From the NCBI RefSeq assembly GCF_000262345.1, contig NZ_AJTQ01000071.1, forward strand, positions 1-47,635: a stretch of 47,635 bases of DNA, written 5' to 3'. The translations under genes and the position numbers were made by a program. A model generated the notes under the pieces. It did no database searches, was not told the origin of the DNA, and was given only the letters and a program-made list of their open reading frames with translations. The stretch's first letter is position 1. The number at the start of each line of letters is the position of its first letter. This DNA comes from Streptomyces xiaopingdaonensis (GTDB lineage Bacteria; Actinomycetota; Actinomycetes; Streptomycetales; Streptomycetaceae). Below are positions 31,941 to 40,380 of the stretch, piece by piece.

Positions 31941-34862
31941 TCACGCGACATCCCTACCCGTCCGCGTCCCTTCCTCACCTGCGGCGAAGCGAGAGGGCAC
32001 CGCCCTGCCCGCGACTCGTGCGGCGTCGCGCTCTGCGACGTCCCCGTGTGCGGGGTGGCCGAATCCCTCACTGTACGCGGCGAGTTCACGCCGTCTTTCG
32101 TACCGGCGCCGGGCCACGACGAGAGCGGCGGCGTAGAGCCCGAGCACCGGGACGAGCAGCGCGTAGTACAGCGGCGGCAGACCCGTCATGCCGAGCGGCG
32201 GGGCGAGCGGCGAGAGCGGCAGCACCACGCCGACGCAGGCGAGTCCGGCGACGGCCGCGAGCACGGGGCGCGGCACGGCACCGCACCCCGGCGCGTACGG
32301 CGCGCGCCCCGTACGCAGCAGGAGGATGACGAGCGCCTGGGTGAGCAGGTTCTCCGTGAACCAGCCGGCGTGGAACTCGTCCTGCCCGCCAGGTCCCAGC
32401 GCCCCGTGCACGGCGAGCGCGAGCACCGCGAAGGTCGCGAGGTCGGCGACAGCGTTGAGCAGGCCGAAACCCGCGACGAAGCCGAGGAGTTCGCGCGGGC
32501 GCAGCGCCGTGGGCCTCCGCAGCGACACGGGGGCCGGCCGGTCGAACGCGAAGGCGAGCTGGGCGGCGTCGAAGCAGAGGTTCTGGACGAGGACCTGCGC
32601 GGGGAACATGGGCAGGAACGGCAGCAGGAGCCCGGCGACGAGCATCGCCAGCACGTTGCCGAGGTTGGAGGAGAGGACGGCCCTCAAATAGGCACCGAGG
32701 TTGGCCCCGCACCGCCTGCCCACCGTGACGGCCCCGGTGACGGCGGTGAGGTCCTTCGCCGCGCCGACGGCCACCACGATGTCCGCCGCCTCGCGCGCCA
32801 CGGGCGCCGCGTCGCGCGGGGCGAGGCCGACGTCCGCCGACTGGAGCGCGGGCAGGTCGTTGACGCCGTCCCCCAGGTACGCCGTGGTGCGCCCCCGGGC
32901 GCGCAGCGCGGTGACGACGCGGGCCTTCTGCTCCGGCGTGCACCGCGCGAAGACGTCGGTTCGCTCGGCGGCGTCGGCGAGTTGGGCGTCGTCGAGGCGG
33001 TCCGTCGCGTCGCCGGTGAGAACCGGGGTGCGGACGCCTGGAGGGCCGAACTCCTGTGTCGCGGGGTGCGCGGGCCCGTGCGCGGCGAGGCCGAGATCGC
33101 GTGCCGCTCGCGCCGCGGTGCCGGGGTGATCGCCGGTGAGGAGCTTCACGGAGACGCCGAGGGATGCGAGCTCGGCGAGCGCCTCCGCGGCCGAGGGGTC
33201 GGGTGCGTCGCGGAGGCCGACGTAGCCGAGGAGGGTCAGACCGCTCTCGTCGGCCCGGGTGTACCGCGTCGTCCGTGCCGGGCGCTCCGCTGCCGCCACG
33301 GCGAGGACGCGCAGCCCGTCGTCCCCGAAGTCGGCGGCACGGCGCAGGAGTCGGCTGCGCTCCTGCTCGTCGAGAGGGCGCTCGGTGCCGTCCGGGAGGC
33401 GCAGGCCCGTGCAGCGCTCCAGGATCTGCTCCGGGGCGCCCTTGCTGACGAGCGTGTGGAAGCCGGCGCGCTGCGGTGTGCGCACCACGGCGCAGGCGCT
33501 GCGGTGCGCCGGGTCGAGCGGCAGCGCGTCGACGCCCTCGTACGCCCATGGTGAGGCGGGATCGGCGACGGTCTCCTCCGCCGCCTCCAGCAGTGCCTCG
33601 TCGAGTGCGTCCGGGTGGGGCGCGTCGGCCAGTTGGAGCGTCCACAGGCTGTTGACGGCGGCCCAGTGGGCGACGAGCGGTTCGGCGGTGCCCGTACCGT
33701 CCACCGAGCAGTCGAGGACGGGGCGGCCCTGCGTGAGCGTGCCGGTCTTGTCGGTGCAGAGGACCTCGGCCGCACCGAGGTCGTGGAGCGCGGGCAGGCG
33801 CTTGACGAGCACCTCGCCGTCCCCGGCGAGCCGCGCCGCGCCCCGCGACAGCGCCGTCGAGACGACGACGGGGAGCATCTCGGGCGTCAGCGCGACGGCC
33901 ACGGCGACCGCGAACGGCAGCGTCGCGAGGCCCCGTCCGCGCAGCAGCGCGTCGACGAGGAGGGCGGCGGGCGGCAGCAGCAGCATGAACCGCATGAGCA
34001 TCCACGCGACTTGGCTGACCGCCCGGTCGAAGGCCCCGCCGCCCCGCCGCCGCTGCCGGCGGTAGGCGGAGGCGAAGCGGGTGCGCGCCCCCGTCGCCAC
34101 GACGACGGCCCGCCCCGTACCGGCGGCGACGCTGCTGCCCTGGAAGCACAGGTGCGGCCCCTCGAACGGCCCGAGGTCCCGGTCGGGCTCCTCGACCGGG
34201 TACTTGGGGACCGGCGCCGACTCGCCCGTCAGCGCCGACTGCCGCACCGTGAGCCCGGAGGCGCGCAGCAGGCGGAGGTCGGCGGGGACCGCGTCGCCGG
34301 GAGCGAGGCGGACGACGTCGCCGGGCACGAGCTCGTCGACGGGGAGCTCCCGTACGGCGGACGGCGCGCCCTCCGCGGCCCGGCGCTGCACGGTGGCGGT
34401 GGCGGCGAGGAGTTCGCGCAGCCTCGACGTCGAGCGGTCGGCGCGGTGCTCGCCCGCTGCCCGCAGCCCCGACCCGACGAGCACCAGCAGCGAGATGGTG
34501 CACGCCGTCCCCCACGAGGCGACCGCTGCCGAGACGACGGCGAGCGTGAGCAGCACCGCGGCGAAGGGGTCGCGCAGCGCCAGCAGCAGCCGCCGCGGCC
34601 ACGACGGGGTCCCGCGGTCGGGGAGCGCGTTCTCGCCCCAGTGCGCCAACCGCCCCTCCGCTTCGGCCTCGTGGAGACCGCGCGGTCCTGTGCCCAGGTG
34701 GCGGAGGGTTTCGAGGGAGGTGCCGGCCGTTGCGGGGTCCGGTGCCGTCCGCGGCGGGCCCGTGGCTCCGTAGGAGACGGGCAGGGAGCGCGGCGCGGGG
34801 CCCGTCCGGCGGCCCGGGAGGCGCTGGTTCGGCCTGGTGCGGTGGTCAGGCTCCGAGGCCAT
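31941..34862 (-). CDS. MgtA-type (P3B) Mg2+-transporting P-type ATPase
   Basis: 973-residue membrane ATPase that would import Mg2+ (possibly other divalent cations) using ATP. The actuator motif is LTGESAPVPK. The phosphorylated residue is Asp371 in CTDKTGTLTQG, the nucleotide domain has SKGAPEQILERC, and the hinge is GDGVNDLPAL. The membrane-core motif VAVALTPEMLPVVV, rather than the CPC/SPC of heavy-metal pumps, places it in P3B. No N-terminal metal-binding domain is present; the first 50 residues are Pro/Arg-rich. Its ATG lies inside the end of the ArsR gene (17-base overlap), so the two are translationally coupled. Confidence 0.92.
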   Translation of the reverse strand: MASEPDHRTRPNQRLPGRRTGPAPRSLPVSYGATGPPRTAPDPATAGTSLETLRHLGTGPRGLHEAEAEGRLAHWGENALPDRGTPSWPRRLLLALRDPFAAVLLTLAVVSAAVASWGTACTISLLVLVGSGLRAAGEHRADRSTSRLRELLAATATVQRRAAEGAPSAVRELPVDELVPGDVVRLAPGDAVPADLRLLRASGLTVRQSALTGESAPVPKYPVEEPDRDLGPFEGPHLCFQGSSVAAGTGRAVVVATGARTRFASAYRRQRRRGGGAFDRAVSQVAWMLMRFMLLLPPAALLVDALLRGRGLATLPFAVAVAVALTPEMLPVVVSTALSRGAARLAGDGEVLVKRLPALHDLGAAEVLCTDKTGTLTQGRPVLDCSVDGTGTAEPLVAHWAAVNSLWTLQLADAPHPDALDEALLEAAEETVADPASPWAYEGVDALPLDPAHRSACAVVRTPQRAGFHTLVSKGAPEQILERCTGLRLPDGTERPLDEQERSRLLRRAADFGDDGLRVLAVAAAERPARTTRYTRADESGLTLLGYVGLRDAPDPSAAEALAELASLGVSVKLLTGDHPGTAARAARDLGLAAHGPAHPATQEFGPPGVRTPVLTGDATDRLDDAQLADAAERTDVFARCTPEQKARVVTALRARGRTTAYLGDGVNDLPALQSADVGLAPRDAAPVAREAADIVVAVGAAKDLTAVTGAVTVGRRCGANLGAYLRAVLSSNLGNVLAMLVAGLLLPFLPMFPAQVLVQNLCFDAAQLAFAFDRPAPVSLRRPTALRPRELLGFVAGFGLLNAVADLATFAVLALAVHGALGPGGQDEFHAGWFTENLLTQALVILLLRTGRAPYAPGCGAVPRPVLAAVAGLACVGVVLPLSPLAPPLGMTGLPPLYYALLVPVLGLYAAALVVARRRYERRRELAAYSEGFGHPAHGDVAERDAARVAGRAVPSRFAAGEEGTRTGRDVA

Positions 34863-35232
34863 GCGCGGTCCCCGGCGCTTCGGTTCCGTGGCCGCCGCGT
34901 TCGCTCAGCCGCCCGACGAGCCAGCGGACGAGTGTCACGACGTCCGGGTCGTCGACGAGGTACACCACTCGGCGCCCCTCGCGTCTGGAGCGTACGAGCC
35001 CGGCGAGCTTCAGTTTGGCGAGGTGCTGGCTGACGGCGGGGAGGGTGCCGCCGACGCGCTGTGCGAGATGGCTCACATCGGACTCGTGCTGGGCGAGCGC
35101 CCAGACGAGGTGGAGGCGGGCGGGGGAGGCGAGGAGCCCGAAAGCGGCCGCCGCCTCGGCGAGCACTTCGCTGGACGGGTCGCCGTGCGGGGTGCTCGTC
35201 GGTTCGTCGAAGCCGCCGTTCTGCGCCGCCAC
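34846..35232 (-). CDS. ArsR family metalloregulator-like repressor
   Basis: 128-residue winged-helix protein: FGLLASPARLHLVWALAQHE, then LAQRVGGTLPAVSQHLAKLKLAGLVRSRREGRRVVYLV. The arsenic/cadmium site ELCVCDL is absent; the same place reads QHESDVSHL, with two His and one Asp. The tail contains two further His (GGHGTEAPGTAHGLG) near the alpha5 site used by NmtR/CzrA/KmtR types. A Zn/Ni/Co-type sensor or a non-metal sensor are both possible. The GTG start follows GAGAGGTGGGG. It is the first gene of a two-gene unit with the P-type ATPase and is divergent from the FCD regulator. Confidence 0.9.
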   Translation of the reverse strand: MAAQNGGFDEPTSTPHGDPSSEVLAEAAAAFGLLASPARLHLVWALAQHESDVSHLAQRVGGTLPAVSQHLAKLKLAGLVRSRREGRRVVYLVDDPDVVTLVRWLVGRLSERGGHGTEAPGTAHGLGA

Positions 35233-35367
35233 CGAAACCCCACCTCTCCCGGACCGGCGACGCTGCGGCTGCTGCCTCGGCGCCGTTGCCCCCGGAAGTC
35301 TCTCCCGGACCGCTGCCCCGCCCTGGTGACGCTCAGTGTAGGCATCGGGGGAGCTGGCCGGGAATCG

Positions 35368-35373
35368 TAGGAT
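35368..35373 (+). promoter_or_regulatory. -10 box of FCD-type GntR gene
   Basis: TAGGAT is a perfect actinobacterial -10 box. It overlaps an upstream in-frame ATG, ruling that ATG out as the start. Transcription should begin near 35380. Confidence 0.6.
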
Positions 35374-35434
35374 GACTGGGCAATCGGAGGGAGCGCCCGC
35401 CGGGGCGGCTCGCTGCTGCGTGAGAGGAGTCCGG

Positions 35435-36178
35435 GTGGTACTGCGTGCCGCGGGACGGCAGTCCCTCGTCGATACGGTCGTCGCTCAGCTACGCGACCAA
35501 CTCGCCGACGGGGAATGGAAGGTGGGCGAGCGCATACCCACCGAGCACGCCCTCGCCGAACAGCTCGAGGTCGGCAGGAACACCGTCAGGGAGGCCGTAC
35601 GCGTCCTCGTCCACGCCGGGATGCTGCGGTCGCGGCAAGGCGAGGGCACCTTCGTCGTCTCGGCCTCCGACGCGGGCGAGGTGATGCGGAGCGTCCAACG
35701 AGCCGGTGTACGCGACGTGTTGGAGCTCCGGATCGCGCTGGAGACCGAGGCCGCACGGCTGGCCGCCGCACGCCGGCAGCCGGCCGACATCGCGCGGATG
35801 CGGGAGGCGCTCGAGACGCTGGGGACGCACGTCGACGGTGAACAGCGCCCCCGGGCGGGGCAGTACGAACTCTTCGCCGAGCAGGACACCGCGTTCCACG
35901 TCGCACTCGTCGAGTCGGCGCACAACGTCGCGCTCAGCGCCACGTACCGGTGGCTGAGCGGCTCCGTGCGCGACGCCCTCCTCACCTCGCTCCGCGAGAC
36001 CCGCCGTCCGTCGCTCCGCGACGAACAGACGCTCCCCCTGGCACCGCGCGACCACGCGGCGGTGCTGGAGGCGATCGAGGCCGGAGACCCCGAGCGTGCG
36101 GAGCGGGCGATGCGGGCCGTGCTGGAGGAGCCGCGGCGGGTCGTGGACGAGCTGCTCGACGGCGGCCCAGCGGCGTGA
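35435..36178 (+). CDS. GntR/FadR-type (FCD) transcriptional regulator
   Basis: 247-residue regulator. The winged helix (residues 8-75) has IPTEHALAEQLEVGRNTVREAVRVL and the wing RQGEGTFVV. The FCD effector domain (about 90-240) keeps metal/ligand residues: Asp and His in EQDTAFHVALVE and His in PRDHAAVLEAI. The GTG start has AGGAG 5 bases upstream. An ATG 21 codons earlier lies within the promoter -10 box and is rejected. It precedes a broken MFS transporter gene on the same strand, the usual position for a regulator of a transporter, so it may now have lost its local target. Confidence 0.9.
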   Translation: MVLRAAGRQSLVDTVVAQLRDQLADGEWKVGERIPTEHALAEQLEVGRNTVREAVRVLVHAGMLRSRQGEGTFVVSASDAGEVMRSVQRAGVRDVLELRIALETEAARLAAARRQPADIARMREALETLGTHVDGEQRPRAGQYELFAEQDTAFHVALVESAHNVALSATYRWLSGSVRDALLTSLRETRRPSLRDEQTLPLAPRDHAAVLEAIEAGDPERAERAMRAVLEEPRRVVDELLDGGPAA

Positions 36179-36275
36179 AGCGGCCCGCGGCCCGGTCGAC
36201 GGGCCCGGAACTCCGGTGCGGCTGACGCCCGTCCGGCCGCCATCCGTACGACGTGGAGGAGAGGACCGCACGCAC

Positions 36276-37733
36276 ATGGCGACAGAGGCGGACAGCGCGG
36301 AGAGAGCGACCGGCGCCGCGCACGCGACGGCGTCACCCCCCGATACCGGGCGGAGGCCCGAGTGCGCTGCCCGCCACCGAACGCCGGACGACGCGCGGCC
36401 GGCCGGGCGCCCGCCCGTCGGCGCAGGGCCAACGCCCTTCCGAGGGGGCCTGTTGCTCCTCGTCGGTGTGGTGCTCGCCTTCCTCGACCTGCGGGCCGCG
36501 CTCGGCGGCGTCGCGCCCGTGCTGGGGGAGATCTCCGACAGCTTCGGGATGACGGCGACCGTCGCGAGCCTGGTGACCACGCTTCCCGTACTCGCCACGG
36601 GGCTCGCCTCCGCGCGCGCCGTGGCTGGAGCGGAGGCTCGGCACGGAGGCGGTGCTCGCCGGGTCGCTCGTGCTCCTCGACGGGGCGTCGCGCTGCGCCG
36701 TGGCGCCGGAGATGGCGGCGCTCTTCGGCGGGTGCGCGCTCGTCGGGGCGAGCATCGCCCTGCTCAACGTGCTGATGCCGGGGCTGATCAAGCGCGAGTT
36801 CCCCGACCGCGAGGCCGGCATGACCGCCGTCTCCCGACGCGCATGATCCTCGGCGCAACGGTCTCGGCGGCGCTCGCGGTGCCGCTCGGACGGCTGCTCG
36901 GCGGGTGGCGCGGCTCGCTCCTCTCCTGGGCCTTCCTTGCTGCGGTCGCCGCGCTCCTGCGGCCGGTCCGGGTCGCCGTCGCGCGGCGTGGTCGACGGGG
37001 TGGTGGGCGACGGGCGCGGGCCGGTGGCGTCTCCGGCGGGTCACGGCGGACGGGGGCGGCTCCGCTCCCAGCGGCGCCGTCATGCGGTGTGGTCGCGTCG
37101 AGGCCGGTGCGAGCGGAGTCCCGGGGCCGGCACCGGCGGCCCGGGGCAACGGGCGCACGCTCGGGCGCAGTTGGCTCGTCTGGGCAGGTCACGCTCTTCA
37201 TGGGCTTCCAGTCGATGATGGTCTGCCTCGCCATGGCCTGGATGCCGACGATCCTCACCGACGACGGCACGTCGGGGCGGACTGCCGGTCTTGTCTTCCC
37301 TTCTCCACGCTGATGCAGATGCTGGGCACCTTCCTCGTTCCGACGCTCGCCGGCCGGATGCGGGACCGACGGCTCCTCGGCGTCGTGGTGTCGTCGCTGA
37401 TGGCAGCCGGGGTGACCGGCCTGCTGGTCTCGCCGTCCGGCGGCGCGTGGGTGCGGGCCGGACTGATCGGGACGGGGCAGGGCGGGGCGCTGGGGCTCGC
37501 TCTCACCCTCATGGTGCTTCGCTCGGCGGACTCCGCCACCACGGCGCGGCTCTCCGGCATGTCCCGGACCTGGGCTATCTCCTCGCCGCGGCAGGCCCGT
37601 TGTCGCTCGGCGCCGTCCATGAGCTGACCGGCGGCTGGCGGGTGCCGATCATGCTGATGCTGGGCGTGTGCGTGACCCTCGGGCTCTTCGGGCTGGGCGC
37701 GGGGATGGACCGGACGGTGGCCGTCGGCGAGTG
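36276..37733 (+). pseudogene. CynX/NimT-like MFS transporter, multiply frameshifted
   Basis: Sequence of a 12-helix major facilitator protein is spread over all three forward frames. In order: LLLLVGVVLAFLDLRAALGG with VTTLPVLATGLAS; then, one frame on, LAGSLVLLDGASR ... PGLIKREFPDREAGMTAV; then MILGATVSAALAVPLGRLLG. A scrambled loop follows, then TLFMGFQSMMVCLAMAWMP, then FSTLMQMLGTFLVPTLAGRM ... ALGLALTLMVLRSADS, and finally LLAAAGPLSLGAVHELTGGW to a stop. At least five frame changes are needed, near 36610, 36835, 37185, 37290 and 37565. The gene is dead unless these are assembly errors. Neighbouring genes read cleanly, which favours decay. Confidence 0.82.
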
Positions 37734-37979
37734 AGGCGGTGACGGCTGCGGCGTGCGTGGCCCCCGGCGGGCGAGCTGGTCGGAGTGCGGGAGTGTCCGG
37801 CCACCGTGCCGAGCCGGACGTCGGGGCCGGACTACCGGCGTCCGCGGCCTCGACGGGCGGCTGTCGCAAGCGCGTTGGACAAGTCCGGCGGAGCTTCCCA
37901 CCTCGCTCGCCGCTGCGGGTCCGATGGTGGTTCGACACCGCTGATGAGTACGCGTCCGGCTCCGTGCGACCAGGAACAG

Positions 37980-38344
37980 CCGCAGTACGCGGGCGGATTG
38001 GCGTCGCTGGGCAGGTTGTTCGCGGAGACCGCCGCCACGCTGAACGAGGTGGTGTCGAGGTGGGTGGCGAGGACAATGCGAAGTGGACGACGGCCGGTAC
38101 ACGCCCGCCCGGCATGCTCTTCAGGAGTTGCGCGACGGCGGAGTCGTCGCCCCGCTCGCTCGGCGGCTTGGGCGCGTTGCCCCCCGCCGGTGGTCTGGTG
38201 GAGGGCATAGCTGGAGAGGGCGCCGAAGAAGAACATGATGCCGGCGCAACTTCCGGCGACGAGACCGGCGATCGTCCGGCGGATGGTGCGTCCCTCGGGG
38301 ACGCGCGTGACGACTGCCACGCCCGGCAGGTAGGGCGGCCACAA
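37980..38344 (-). pseudogene. Probable fragment of a BCCT (betaine/choline/carnitine) transporter
   Basis: Minus-strand coding-like pieces in two alternating frames. The first reads VTRVPEGRTIRRTIAGLVAG ... MFFFGALSSYALHQTTGG, resembling the BCCT block R(I/V)S-GRT-R followed by FG---ALH. The next frame gives SERGDDSAVAQLLKSMPGG. The first frame then resumes with LATHLDTTSFSVAAVSANNL and NPPAY. The order fits the C-terminal third of a BCCT protein. N-terminal and extreme C-terminal parts are missing, and at least two frameshifts are needed. Family assignment is from memory of the motifs. Confidence 0.45.
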
Positions 38345-38393
38345 CCATCCGTCCGGGCGGATGGTCCGTATGAGGCCTTGGCAGGGCGGTTTT

Positions 38394-38897
38394 TCAGGAC
38401 TTCAGGGCGAGTCCCCGCTCGTCATGGGAAGCGGCGGGCCACGGGCGCCGCGAGCGGCTGTGCGCGTGCTGGAGCCAGTCGATGATGCCGTCCCGTTCGG
38501 CGTCCAGGCTTTCCCAGTCGACTGCAAGGTCCGGCTTGCCGGTACGCCGAAGGAAGGCAGGGAGGTCCTGGAGCTGTTCCCGTATCCAGGCGACGGGGTC
38601 GGCCGTCAGGGCGGAGTCGAATACGCGGTCTCCGGGCTCGCCGTCCTCGACGGCCGGGTGCCAGTGAACGCGGTCGCCGCGCCCCGGCCCGGACTCCAGC
38701 AGGTCGAGACGGCAGAACGCCGGCTGCACCGTCCAGCGGTCAGAAGCGTAGATGCTGCCTTCCCGATGTTCATCCGCGACGCGGAACTCGATCCGCAACC
38801 CCCGCTCCCGCACGTCCGGACCCGTCTCGGCCGGGTCCACGAAGTCGATCTCCTCAGCCGTGATCGCCAGTTGTCCGAACTTCCAGGCTATTTGCAT
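38394..38897 (-). CDS. Hypothetical 167-residue protein
   Basis: Unrecognised cytosolic protein starting MQIAWKFGQLAITAEEIDFV. It has a beta-rich N-terminal half (GLRIEFRVADEH; SIYASDRWTVQPAFCRLDLLE), a middle WHPAVEDGEPGDR, and a helical tail with WIREQLQDLPAFL and IDWLQHAH. Acidic overall. An ideal AGGAGG lies 6 bases before the ATG and codon use is typical, so it is very probably translated. It is divergent from the second FCD regulator across 216 bases, so that regulator may control it. Confidence 0.75.
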   Translation of the reverse strand: MQIAWKFGQLAITAEEIDFVDPAETGPDVRERGLRIEFRVADEHREGSIYASDRWTVQPAFCRLDLLESGPGRGDRVHWHPAVEDGEPGDRVFDSALTADPVAWIREQLQDLPAFLRRTGKPDLAVDWESLDAERDGIIDWLQHAHSRSRRPWPAASHDERGLALKS

Positions 38898-39062
38898 CTC
38901 GGTTCCTCCTCGTGATGATCCCCGCAGGGCGTTCGCCTGGCCGTGGCCGGGAAGCCGTCTGCCGCTCCTGCCCCACACTCGGGGAAGCCGCCTTGTCGCC
39001 CTCCGGGCCGGTGGGCACCGGGCCCCGGTTCCCGCCGCGACGGCAGCGGTCGACCGGGCGTC

Positions 39063-39074
39063 ATTGTCGACAAT
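39063..39074. promoter_or_regulatory. Palindromic operator ATTGTCGACAAT for FCD-type GntR
   Basis: Perfect 12-bp palindrome 39 bases upstream of the regulator's start. FCD-class GntR proteins typically bind short palindromes with TNGT and ACNA arms, which fits. GATAAT at 39083-39088 may be the -10 box, so the site would repress this promoter. It could also act on the divergent hypothetical gene. Confidence 0.65.
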
Positions 39075-39113
39075 CGACGGTGGATAATCAACTCAACCCT
39101 AGGAGGTCACCGC

Positions 39114-39779
39114 ATGGCCAAGTTGGTCCAGGTCTCGATGAAAGACCGGCTCGCGGCGGAGATCCGGTCGAAGATCCTCTCCGGCGAGCTCAGAGCCAAG
39201 ACGCGTCTGACTGAGCAGATGTTCGCCGACGAGTACGGCATCAGCCGTTCGGTGGTGCGCGAGGCGATGCTCGTCCTGGAGCTCCAGGGGCTGATCGTCT
39301 CCGTCCCTTACAAGGGCTCGGAGGTGGCGTCGGTCTCCAGGGAGGAGGTCGAGGACCTTCTGCTGCCGGTGCGCGTACAGGTGGAGCAGTTCGCTCTGCG
39401 CACCGCCCTGGAAAGCTATGACGCGGCCTACTTCGAGCGCTTCGACCGGGTGCTGGACGACATGCAGCAGGCGGTGGCCGGCGAGAACGTGGAAGCCTTC
39501 AACGACGCCGACATCCGGTTCCACGCACTGATCGTGGGCGCTGCGGATTCCGAGGCCGTCCGGACCATGTGGGAGGCCATCCACATGCGCATCCGTATGC
39601 ATCTGGCGCTCCAGACCGGCCGCACGGGCGCTCTGGAACAGTTCCTGCAGGACCACCGGGCTCTCGTCGAGGTACTCCGCACCGGGGACGCCGAGGAGAG
39701 CGCCCGCGTGATCGAGGAGCACATCATCGGATCGAACCGGCCCTTTCTCCGCGTCTTCGACGAGGAACAGGGAGCGTAG
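39114..39779 (+). CDS. GntR family (FCD) transcriptional regulator
   Basis: 221-residue regulator. The winged helix (residues 5-72) has LTEQMFADEYGISRSVVREAMLVLE and a short wing YKGSEVA. The FCD domain keeps probable metal ligands: Asp and His in NDADIRFHALIV, His in LQDHRALVEVL and His in EEHIIGSN. AGGAGG precedes the ATG by 7 bases. A perfect palindrome upstream is the likely autoregulatory site. No transporter or catabolic gene follows; 600 empty bases separate it from the ABC operon, so the regulated pathway is elsewhere, lost, or is the divergent gene. Confidence 0.9.
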   Translation: MAKLVQVSMKDRLAAEIRSKILSGELRAKTRLTEQMFADEYGISRSVVREAMLVLELQGLIVSVPYKGSEVASVSREEVEDLLLPVRVQVEQFALRTALESYDAAYFERFDRVLDDMQQAVAGENVEAFNDADIRFHALIVGAADSEAVRTMWEAIHMRIRMHLALQTGRTGALEQFLQDHRALVEVLRTGDAEESARVIEEHIIGSNRPFLRVFDEEQGA

Positions 39780-40380
39780 TCCGTACGCGGTGGCCGGCGC
39801 GGAAGTCCTGCCGGTGGGGAGCGGCGAACTCAAGTGGTCAGCGCATCACGCTTTTCGGGAGGTCGGCGCAGGGAGTGCGACAGCCATGAGTCCTGCGCGA
39901 GTGATGGTCGAGCGTGGGTGATTGCGTCCGGGTCGGCCTGGCCGAACGTGCGGAAGTCCGGGAGGTGCGACCGAAGCAGCCGGCGCGTACTTGTCGCCTT
40001 GCTGGTTTCCCCGTGTGGAGACGGCTTTCGTCGTGTAGTGCGGTCTAACTCGCCTGGGACACCGGCGTCTTGGGCCGGGACCGAGGGTTCCGCTCTCCCC
40101 CGGGACGGCAGCGGCGGCGTGGCTTTCCCGGCGCGTCGGCGCTGGACCGAGTCCCCGTACGACGTGATCGGGCTCGTCGCCTTTCGCCTTGTTGCCGCGC
40201 GGCCGGTGGCTCTCTTTGTGCGCTGCGGCTCAACTCGCCTCGCGCCTCGACGGATTGAGCCGCGCCCGAGGCGTTCGGCCGTCGGCGCGGCTCCCCCGGC
40301 GGCGGCCGTGCGGCGTTCCGCCGGACGCGGGCCCGAAGGGGCCGCCCGCGCCCGGCCGTTGGTCGACGGGCGCGCGGCCC
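39780..40380. other. 600-base intergenic region with two degenerate repeats
   Basis: No protein-like frame with a supported start was found. Two 31-base stretches at 40025 and 40210 match at 23 positions, including GTGCNGNTGCGG and AACTCGCCT. The second flows into a 9-bp hairpin annotated separately. The region lies between convergent transcripts and may be decayed DNA plus terminators. Confidence 0.5.
40225..40263 (-). terminator. Hairpin downstream of ABC operon
   Basis: GCGGCTCAA pairs perfectly with TTGAGCCGC (9 bp) over a 21-base loop, about 118 bases past the last stop of the minus-strand ABC operon. It has no U-tract. Terminator or processing signal is plausible. Confidence 0.45.

Noticed and set aside
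31851..35033. Long plus-strand frames opposite the P-type ATPase gene
   Set aside because: Antisense shadows of a gene with complete P-type ATPase motifs.
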